Under the pieces are notes generated by a model, which did no database searches, had not been told where the DNA came from, and saw nothing but the letters and a program-made list of their open reading frames with translations. 37,865 nt of DNA from Magnetococcales bacterium (GTDB lineage: Bacteria > Pseudomonadota > Magnetococcia > Magnetococcales > Magnetaquicoccaceae), in assembly GCA_002753095.1 (NCBI GenBank), contig PDZU01000025.1, positions 1 to 37,865 on the forward strand, given 5' to 3'. Below are positions 32,031 through 37,865 of this stretch, piece by piece; position 1 is the first letter of the stretch, and the number at the start of each line of letters is the position of its first letter. Made by a program: the position numbers and the translations under genes.

Positions 32031-34403
32031 TCAACGCAACGTGGCGGCAAACTGTTGGGCCATCTGGGCAACAATCCGATCGGAGATATTTTGCGCCTCC
32101 TGGTCGGTCAAGGTGCGGTCGTCGGCTTGCAGCACAACCCGTACCGCCAGACTCTTGCGGTCGGCGGGCAGATGGGAACCGGTATACAGATCAAACAGAT
32201 CCACAGAGCGAATCAGGCTGCCATCCACGGTGCGAATGGCCTCCAGCAGGGCCATGCTGGGTAGATCCTGGGCAACCACAAAGGCAAAGTCCCGTTCCAG
32301 GGCCGGAAAACGGCTGGCTGCAGCCGGGGCAACCGTGGCATGCAGGGCATGGGTCAAGGCCACCTCTTCCAATTCGCAAATCTGCACGCTCTGCGACAGC
32401 TCCCGTTGTGCCTGCACCGTGGGGTGCAACGTTCCCAACCAGCCCAGGTGCAGATCGCCAGCCAGAATGATCGCCTTGCGGCCTGGGTGCAGGAAGGAGG
32501 GTCCACCCGCTTCAAAGCGCACCTCATCCCAGCCCATGCTGCGCAACAGAGCGGTCACATCCCCTTTCAAATCAAAGAAATCTGCCTCCCGATCCGGGGT
32601 GTGCCAGTTGCGTCCATAGAGCGGTCCCGACAACAGCAGGGCCAGACGTTGCGCCTCACGCAATTGACTGCCACTGAGTGGCACAAAGACCCCTCCCACC
32701 TCGTAAAAACGCAGAGTATGGTTGCCTCGACTGACATTGCGGCGGGCATTGTCCACCAGACCGGTCACCAGACAGGTACGCAGCACCGCCTGTTCGGCGG
32801 AGATGGGGTTGAGCAGGGCCGTACCGCGCAGGGTTGGATTGAACTGTTGCTGCAACTCCGCACTGATGAAGGCATAGTTGATCACCTCCAGATAGCCACG
32901 CCCCCCCAAACAGTGATGCACAGTGGCCAGGGTACGCTCAATGGCTGGCCTCTCTGGGGCATTCACCTCCAGGCGGGGTAGACTGACCTGAATCCGATCA
33001 TAGCCATACAAACGGATCACCTCTTCCAATAAATCTTCTTCCCGGCGCAAATCATGGCGATGGCTGGGCGGCTGAAAGGTCAACTGGTGCGGCGGACCAT
33101 CCACCAAGCGACAGCCCAGGTAACCTAACATGGTGGACATCGCCTCCGGGCTCAGGGCAATTCCGCCCAACTGATTGATGCGCTGTGGACGCATACTCAC
33201 CGGGGCAGGCATGGACCAAGTACCCGCATCCACCCAGGTAACCGCCTCCGCCACCCCGCCAGCCAGTTGCACAATCCACTCGGTCGCCCGCTGCAGGGCG
33301 AGCAGCACCCCCTCTGGATCGATGCCCCGTTCAAAACGGTAGCGGGAATCGCTCTGCACAGCCAATTTGCGCCCGGTGCGGGCAATGCGAATTGGCTCAA
33401 AGTAGGCTGCCTCCAGGAAAATATCCTGCGTTGCCTCGGTCACCCCACTCTCTTCCCCACCCATGATGCCCGCCAAGGCCAACGCCTGCTGACCATCGGC
33501 AATCACCGTCATCTCACCATCCAAAGTGCGCTCCACACCATCCAGGGTGCGCAAACACTCCCCCGCCTTGGCACGGCGCACCACGATCGGCAGTTGCACT
33601 TTATCCAAATCAAAGGCATGCAAAGGTTGGTTGAGATCGAGCAGAATATAGTTGGTGACATCCACCACATTATTGATGCTGCGCAGACCGACCGCCTCCA
33701 GACGCAGGCGCAACCAATCTGGACTAGGAGCAATGCGTACCCCCCGGATAATCCGACCGGCATAACGCGGGCAGCCCTGGGCATCCTCGATGCGTACCTG
33801 TTCTGGGTGGTTGACCACTGGCGGGGGCTGCACCGCAAGCGGTCGCAGTGGTGTCTGCGTCAAGGCACCCAACTCGCGGGCAATGCCACGCACACCCAAA
33901 CAATCGCCGCGATTCGGGGTCAAACTCAACTCAAACAGATGATCATCGCGCCCAATGACCGTAGACAATGGCAAACCATCCGCTGTTTCCGGCGGCAAAA
34001 TGAGAATCCCCTCCGAAGAACCGCTTAACCCCAACTCCGCGCGGGAACAGAGCATCCCTTCCGAGCGTTGGCCGCGCACCTGGCTGATGCAAATGGTCAT
34101 GCCATTGGCCAATTGCGCCCCTTCCCGTGCTACCGCCACCTTGTCACCTTGGCGGTGGTTGGTGGCACCGCAGACAATGGTCAAGCACTCTGCGCCCACC
34201 TGAACCTGACACACAGTTAAACGGTCGGCATTGGGATGGGGGGCTACCACCAACAACGTACCTGTTTGCACCCGTTCCAAACCACGTCGCAAATCAGTCA
34301 ACCCCTCCAGCTCCAATCCCGCCATGGTCAACCGTTCACCGATAACCTGGGGAGTAAGAGAGCTCTCCAAATGTTCCAATAACCACCGATAGGTCAGTTT
34401 CAT
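32031..34403 (-). CDS. pheT: Phenylalanyl-tRNA synthetase beta subunit
   Basis: PheT pairs with PheS to charge tRNA-Phe and supports editing. The 790 residues are full length. They comprise an EMAP-like tRNA-binding domain at about 40-150 (H-P-N-A-D-R-L-T-V-C-Q-V and G-D-K-V-A-V-A), the B3/B4 editing domain, a B5 domain, a synthetase core (H-D-L-R-R-E-E-D-L-L-E-E-V-I-R-L-Y-G-Y-D-R-I) and a C-terminal FDX-ACB anticodon domain (R-F-P-A-L-E-R-D-F-A-F-V near 705). The ATG at 34403 gives the universal M-K-(L/F)-T-Y-x-W-L start. pheS is not adjacent: the gene upstream is the divergent FKBP. Confidence 0.96.
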   Translation of the reverse strand: MKLTYRWLLEHLESSLTPQVIGERLTMAGLELEGLTDLRRGLERVQTGTLLVVAPHPNADRLTVCQVQVGAECLTIVCGATNHRQGDKVAVAREGAQLANGMTICISQVRGQRSEGMLCSRAELGLSGSSEGILILPPETADGLPLSTVIGRDDHLFELSLTPNRGDCLGVRGIARELGALTQTPLRPLAVQPPPVVNHPEQVRIEDAQGCPRYAGRIIRGVRIAPSPDWLRLRLEAVGLRSINNVVDVTNYILLDLNQPLHAFDLDKVQLPIVVRRAKAGECLRTLDGVERTLDGEMTVIADGQQALALAGIMGGEESGVTEATQDIFLEAAYFEPIRIARTGRKLAVQSDSRYRFERGIDPEGVLLALQRATEWIVQLAGGVAEAVTWVDAGTWSMPAPVSMRPQRINQLGGIALSPEAMSTMLGYLGCRLVDGPPHQLTFQPPSHRHDLRREEDLLEEVIRLYGYDRIQVSLPRLEVNAPERPAIERTLATVHHCLGGRGYLEVINYAFISAELQQQFNPTLRGTALLNPISAEQAVLRTCLVTGLVDNARRNVSRGNHTLRFYEVGGVFVPLSGSQLREAQRLALLLSGPLYGRNWHTPDREADFFDLKGDVTALLRSMGWDEVRFEAGGPSFLHPGRKAIILAGDLHLGWLGTLHPTVQAQRELSQSVQICELEEVALTHALHATVAPAAASRFPALERDFAFVVAQDLPSMALLEAIRTVDGSLIRSVDLFDLYTGSHLPADRKSLAVRVVLQADDRTLTDQEAQNISDRIVAQMAQQFAATLR

Positions 34404-34548
34404 GAGCAATGATTCCCGAATGACGCACCCAAAAAAGAGCATTTTAATCGTAATTTGCAAAATTGCAACTTCACAGCCACGCCCGAATGGTGATAGACTG
34501 CGCGGAGTGTATCATTATCACAACCTGCTTGCATGGGATACCCTCGCC

Positions 34549-35016
34549 ATGTTTCTCGGTAAACTGCGTACCATTCTCTTCAACTTTATCCTGGGCCGCA
34601 AACGGGCCGATTATCATGCGCGGATCGGCGCAGAGTATCAACAAAACAATGCCAAACGTGCCGGTGTGACCACAACCCGCCGTGGTCTGCAGTGGGAAGT
34701 ATTGCGCGAGGGCTCTGGTCCAAAGCCAGACTCCACCAGTCAAGTGATCGTCCATTATTGCGGAACGTTGATCAACGGTGTGGAATTTGACAGCTCTTAT
34801 GCCCGCAATCAACCCCTCAATATCAGCCTGATGGATGTCATCTCCGGCTGGCGTGAAGGGTTGCAGTTGATGTCAGTGGGTAGTCACTACCGCTTTGTCA
34901 TTCCCGCCGATTTGGCCTATGGCAGCACGGGTGCCGGGTTGCTGATTGCCTCCGAAGCCACGTTGATTTTTGAGGTGGAGTTGCTGGAAATTCTCTCTTC
35001 GCAGTTGCATTCCTGA
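34549..35016 (+). CDS. FKBP-type peptidyl-prolyl cis-trans isomerase
   Basis: This folding helper isomerises peptidyl-prolyl bonds. The 155 residues have a short N-terminal segment with hydrophobic and basic stretches, then an FKBP domain at about 55-150: V-I-V-H-Y-C-G-T-L near 68, G-V-E-F-D-S-S near 80, V-I-S-G-W-R-E-G-L-Q-L-M near 98-109, I-P-A-D-L-A-Y-G near 119, and A-T-L-I-F-E-V-E-L-L. The ATG at 34549 was chosen because upstream in-frame codons overlap the pheT start and show no similarity. No cleavable signal peptide is clear. The promoter probably lies in 34404-34548. Confidence 0.88.
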   Translation: MFLGKLRTILFNFILGRKRADYHARIGAEYQQNNAKRAGVTTTRRGLQWEVLREGSGPKPDSTSQVIVHYCGTLINGVEFDSSYARNQPLNISLMDVISGWREGLQLMSVGSHYRFVIPADLAYGSTGAGLLIASEATLIFEVELLEILSSQLHS

Positions 35017-35045
35017 TCATCATCTTCAGTACCCAAAACGACTGC

Positions 35046-35440
35046 GGGTCCAGGGAGCGCAGCTCCCTGGCAGGTCCAGGACAGCGTCCTGGGACTTGGC
35101 TTTTGCCCTTGGCGCGCCTTTCGCAACAAGCCGACGCGCTTTTTGCGTCGGCGCCGCGCGCCTTATTGAAGCGATAGGTTTGGCTTGGCGCTCCTTTAGG
35201 CGCCAAGCCAAACCTCCTCAATGGCTTTTTCCCGCCGGTAAATCCGCAAGCTCCAGAATCACCGCCTTCACCCATCGAACACAAAAAACTCGTCAGAGTT
35301 GGCAAAGTTAAAAGTCGGGCTCCGCCCTCCCAAAGAGTGCCCCTGCGGGGCACAAATCTGTGCGGCGTGCGCAAATGCTGCGCATTTGCTTCTTAAAAAC
35401 GCCACACATCGCAAGCAGGGCTTCGCACGGCACCCCGCAA
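35046..35440. repeat. Composite palindromic intergenic repeat block, copy 2
   Basis: The units in order are CCAGGGAGC-gca-GCTCCCTGG (35050-35070), CCAGGAC-agc-GTCCTGG (35076-35092), and a nested hairpin with outer arms GGCGCGC (35111-35117) and GCGCGCC (35156-35162) around GCCGACGC/GCGTCGGC. A perfect 15-bp stem follows (35177-35214), then GTGCCCC-tgc-GGGGCAC (about 35337-35353), a GCGCAAATGC/GCGCATTTGC palindrome and AAAAACGCCACACAT with AAGCAGGGCTT. The order parallels the block at 14014, but arm sequences differ with compensating changes. It fills the gap between convergent FKBP and cytochrome genes; no protein gene was found in it. Confidence 0.8.
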
Positions 35441-35456
35441 TCATTCAAACCTATTC

Positions 35457-35960
35457 CTATTTTTTTCCGTGCTTTCCCCAAACATCCGGCGCCGCCCCAT
35501 CCAACAGGTCATGACAACCGGTGCATTTATTTTGAATGTCTTCCAGCGCCTTGATCACCGGTGCTGCCGACCCGCCATGCTCCACATGCGACAAAGATGC
35601 TTGCTGCAACGTGCGCATCGATTTTTGGCATTGATCCGCCAAACGGTCAAAATCCTCCGATTGCACCTGCGGCCCATCATTTTGCTTCTTATGCAAGAAA
35701 CTGGCCTCCGCCGCATGCCAGTCCATCGGTCCCAATAAGCCAAAGGTGTGAATCAAGGCATCGGCATGCCGCGCCAAATTACGACTGTATTTAAAATCTT
35801 GTTGAGCCAACTGACGAATGGTCTCCGAATGGGTGCGCAATAACGAAATTACCGATTGCACATAAACCTCCCGCTCCGACGCCTGTAATGGCAGGCTCAA
35901 CCATGACACAACAACCGCCAGCACCAACACCCCCGCACCCCTTTTGCCATTCCTGTTCAT
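35457..35960 (-). CDS. Cytochrome c'-like periplasmic protein
   Basis: The 167-residue protein has a signal peptide (V-L-V-L-A-V-V-V-S-W-L, cleavage near L-Q-A-S) and a helical bundle. A single haem-binding C-T-G-C-H motif near residue 145, close to the C-terminus, is the arrangement of class II cytochromes c such as cytochrome c' and c556. Family members bind NO or carry electrons. It lies 95 bases after the NapC-like gene on the same strand, suggesting that they share an operon and an electron path. Confidence 0.82.
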   Translation of the reverse strand: MNRNGKRGAGVLVLAVVVSWLSLPLQASEREVYVQSVISLLRTHSETIRQLAQQDFKYSRNLARHADALIHTFGLLGPMDWHAAEASFLHKKQNDGPQVQSEDFDRLADQCQKSMRTLQQASLSHVEHGGSAAPVIKALEDIQNKCTGCHDLLDGAAPDVWGKHGKK

Positions 35961-36055
35961 ATTCTTTCACCCTTGTCGATCAACGGTCATTGGAACTGCC
36001 CAGGATCAATTGTCTGTCCACTCCCAACACCTCTACGTTTACATTTGCAGACAGA

Positions 36056-36658
36056 CTACTTACCCTCTGCTGTCGGCTCTTTGGGCTCCTCATGGACAAT
36101 GCCGGAGTGACAATCGACACAAGTCTTGTTCCCCTCTTTCATCATCCTCTCATGCTTGCTGGCTGCGGAACGATCCTGCCGGGCAAACAACATGGACTCA
36201 TAGCTGTGACACTGCCGGCACTCTTTGGAATCGCGCTGCCGCATATTTTCCAACACCTGCTGCGCCAAACGATAACGGGAACGCTCGAAGGATTCCTGGT
36301 CTGGATAGGTACCCACCACATGATGGTACAAATGGCGCCCACCCACAATCACCTTGTCCAGCAGCTTGTCTACATAATCCACCAACCCCTTGCCATGCGG
36401 TATGTGACAACTGGCACACACCACCCGCACGCCCGCCGGATTTTTATAGTGGGTGCTCTGTTGATACTCCTTATACACCCCATCCATCTCATGACAAGAG
36501 ATGCACATCTCCAGGCTGTTGGTATAGCCGTCCATGATGACAAAATGGAACAAGACAAAACCCAAACCCCCCACAGCCAAGCCACCCGCAAAAATCATCC
36601 ACAAACGTCCGCGCCCAACCTTTTCTGCCCGCTGCCCTTCTCCCAAATGTGCTGCCAC
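36056..36658 (-). CDS. NapC/NirT-type tetrahaem c-type cytochrome, quinol dehydrogenase
   Basis: NapC/NirT proteins take electrons from membrane quinol and pass them to periplasmic reductases. The 200 residues have a single N-terminal transmembrane anchor (about 20-41) and four C-x-x-C-H haem motifs: C-I-S-C-H near 52, C-A-S-C-H near 81, C-R-Q-C-H near 147 and C-V-D-C-H near 180. The length fits the tetrahaem group. The start is GTG with AAGGAG seven bases ahead, and the protein begins M-A-A-H-L-G. No nap, nir, nrf or tor reductase gene is near; the downstream partner is the cytochrome c'-like gene. Confidence 0.93.
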   Translation of the reverse strand: MAAHLGEGQRAEKVGRGRLWMIFAGGLAVGGLGFVLFHFVIMDGYTNSLEMCISCHEMDGVYKEYQQSTHYKNPAGVRVVCASCHIPHGKGLVDYVDKLLDKVIVGGRHLYHHVVGTYPDQESFERSRYRLAQQVLENMRQRDSKECRQCHSYESMLFARQDRSAASKHERMMKEGNKTCVDCHSGIVHEEPKEPTAEGK

Positions 36659-36771
36659 GAATCGACTCCTTGCCGTTAGATCGAGAATTGCATATTTTTA
36701 TCCATATTATAAATATTTCGCAAAAAGTGCAAAATGAATTTACAAAAAAAACGGCTCTCCCGCAACAGCAC

Positions 36772-36806
36772 AAAAAAAAAGAGAGGCTCGAAAGCCTCCC
36801 CTCTTT
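36772..36806 (-). terminator. Intrinsic terminator after rpsI
   Basis: Read on the minus strand: AGAGGGGAGGCT-TTCG-AGCCTCTCT followed by a run of eight or more T. A strong GC stem with a UUCG tetraloop and a U-tract 24 bases after the rpsI stop is a textbook Rho-independent terminator. Confidence 0.93.
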
Positions 36807-36829
36807 GGTATATCGTCTGCCAAGCGCAC

Positions 36830-37225
36830 TTAACGTTTGGAGTACTGTGTACTCTTGCGGGCCTTATGCTGACCGTACTTTTTGCGTTCAACAGTACGAG
36901 AGTCACGGGTCAGGAAGCCCGCCTTTTTCAACACACCCCGATGCTCCGGTTCGTAGATAATCAACGCCTTGGAGATACCGTGTTTAATAGCCCCAGCCTG
37001 ACCGGAAATCCCACCACCGTTGGTGGAGACCACCACATCAAACTTATCCACCGTATCAGTCACTTTGAAGGGCTGCCGGACGATCATGCTCAACACGTCA
37101 CGCCCGAAATAATCACCCAAATCACGCTTGTTGACCGTAATTTTGCCGGAGCCAGACATGATCCAAACCTTTGCCACTGCCTCCTTGCGCTTGCCGGTCG
37201 CGTATGTTGCATTCGCCAAAGACAT
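36830..37225 (-). CDS. rpsI: 30S ribosomal protein S9
   Basis: The 131-residue protein matches S9: [12 protein letters not shown] near the start, [16 protein letters not shown] mid-protein, and the basic tail [10 protein letters not shown] ending in Q-Y-S-K-R, which reaches the P-site tRNA. The ATG at 37225 was preferred over a longer reading because GGAG lies 10 bases upstream and the length fits. It follows rplM by 54 bases, the usual pair. Confidence 0.97.
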   Translation of the reverse strand: MSLANATYATGKRKEAVAKVWIMSGSGKITVNKRDLGDYFGRDVLSMIVRQPFKVTDTVDKFDVVVSTNGGGISGQAGAIKHGISKALIIYEPEHRGVLKKAGFLTRDSRTVERKKYGQHKARKSTQYSKR

Positions 37226-37279
37226 AACAAACACACTCCATCTTGATCTGGGCATGCTGCCCAGGGGCGTGAATACCTT

Positions 37280-37720
37280 TTACTGCTTAGCCATCTCCAA
37301 AGCGACCGGTTGCTGTGCCGCATGGGGATGCTCGGATCCCTTGTAAATTTTCAGCTTGCGAAACATCTGCCGACCAAGCTTGTTCTTGGGCAGCATGCCA
37401 CGAATCGCTGTCTCAATAACCCGCTCTGGATGGGAACCAGACAACACTCCCTCCGCACTGATCGAGCGCAAACCACCCGGATAACGGCTGTGACGATAGT
37501 ACATCTTGTCACTCATTTTACTGCCGGTCAAACGAACTTTTTCAGCATTGACGACAATGATGAAATCGCCGGTATCCATGAAGGGGGTATAGATCGGTTT
37601 ATGCTTGCCGCGCAGACGACGTGCCGCTTCACTTGCCAGACGACCCAGTACGACATCCTCTGCATCAATCAGGCACCACTGGCGGGTGATATCTTTAGGG
37701 GTAGCCATGAAGCTTTTCAC
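37280..37720 (-). CDS. rplM: 50S ribosomal protein L13
   Basis: The 146-residue protein matches L13: [15 protein letters not shown] near 15-29, R-G-K-H-K-P near 37, [11 protein letters not shown], and [17 protein letters not shown] near the end. The start is GTG (V-K-S-F, like M-K-T-F in E. coli) with AAGGAG eight bases upstream; the ATG four codons later is less well placed. Its start lies only about 34 bases after the 5S rRNA end. Confidence 0.96.
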   Translation of the reverse strand: MKSFMATPKDITRQWCLIDAEDVVLGRLASEAARRLRGKHKPIYTPFMDTGDFIIVVNAEKVRLTGSKMSDKMYYRHSRYPGGLRSISAEGVLSGSHPERVIETAIRGMLPKNKLGRQMFRKLKIYKGSEHPHAAQQPVALEMAKQ

Positions 37721-37754
37721 AACGGTTACTCCTTGCAGCGTATAAAAAAAACTT

Positions 37755-37865
37755 CCTGGCAGTGTCCTACTTTCCCACATCTTGAGATGCAGTATCATCG
37801 GCGCTGAGGAGCTTAACTACCGAGTTCGGTATGGGATCGGGTGTGACCTCCTCGCTATGGCCACC
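37755..37865 (-). rRNA. rrf: 5S ribosomal RNA (5' end cut by the window edge)
   Basis: Read on the minus strand the sequence has the conserved 5S loop CCCATACCGAACTCGG, the GCGCCGATG helix region and the closing AAAGTAGGACACTGCCAGG. About 111 bases are present; the first few bases of the 5' strand of the terminal stem lie beyond the window. A U8 tract follows the 3' end directly. The rest of an rRNA operon is expected just past the right edge. Confidence 0.95.

Noticed and set aside
1..37865. CRISPR arrays and tRNA genes
   Set aside because: No regularly spaced direct repeats were seen, and no intergenic stretch showed a tRNA T-loop with matching acceptor arms.

Overview
The window is a dense, roughly 55-60% GC (by eye) bacterial chromosome segment, almost all of it housekeeping genes. 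Gene content points to Pseudomonadota: IHF-beta, LapA/LapB, LptM next to lysA, type IV prepilin peptidase, a FimV-like protein, a NapC-type cytochrome and a plant/alphaproteobacterial-type GshA. The mix of alpha- and gamma-type features, plus a DUF2249-hemerythrin, suggests a deep-branching lineage such as Magnetococcia, but that placement is an inference with low confidence.

Layout. (1) 1-3778, minus: copA, a Nudix-like gene and queF, overlapping end to end. (2) 4246-13987, plus: pheA-tyrA-aroA-cmk-rpsA-ihfB-lapA-lapB-rpiB-glyA, joining aromatic amino acid synthesis, CMP kinase, ribosomal protein S1, IHF-beta, LPS assembly control and one-carbon metabolism. (3) 13988-17713: a palindromic repeat block, an ArsR regulator, a zinc-ribbon methyltransferase, a small hypothetical gene and a short FimV-like gene. 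(4) 17664-21150: an accessory, visibly AT-richer island on the minus strand. It holds a two-gene unknown operon, a class III nucleotidyl-cyclase-like gene directly behind an ImmA/IrrE-type zinc peptidase gene, and broken IS5-type and IS4/Tn5-type transposase remnants on both sides. (5) 21199-25808: gshA and ogt head to head, then rpmE, rho and coaE. (6) 25793-31092, minus: lptM-lysA-WbpE-like aminotransferase-small protein-ArnT-like transferase-pilD-coaE, a near-continuous run. (7) 31178-36658: DUF2249-hemerythrin, pheT without pheS, an FKBP isomerase, a second large repeat block, and a cytochrome c'/NapC pair. (8) 36772-37865, minus: the 3' part of a 5S rRNA gene followed closely by rplM and rpsI and a clear intrinsic terminator.

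The best candidate for an undescribed system is the ImmA/IrrE peptidase plus cyclase pair at 18658-19938 and 19946-20479. The cyclase-like protein keeps the spacing of metal, substrate and transition-state residues seen in class III cyclases. The pair sits between transposon scars and looks like a mobile nucleotide-signalling (possibly anti-phage) cassette. A second feature is a family of dispersed composite palindromic intergenic repeats (at 1, 14014, 14633 and 35046).
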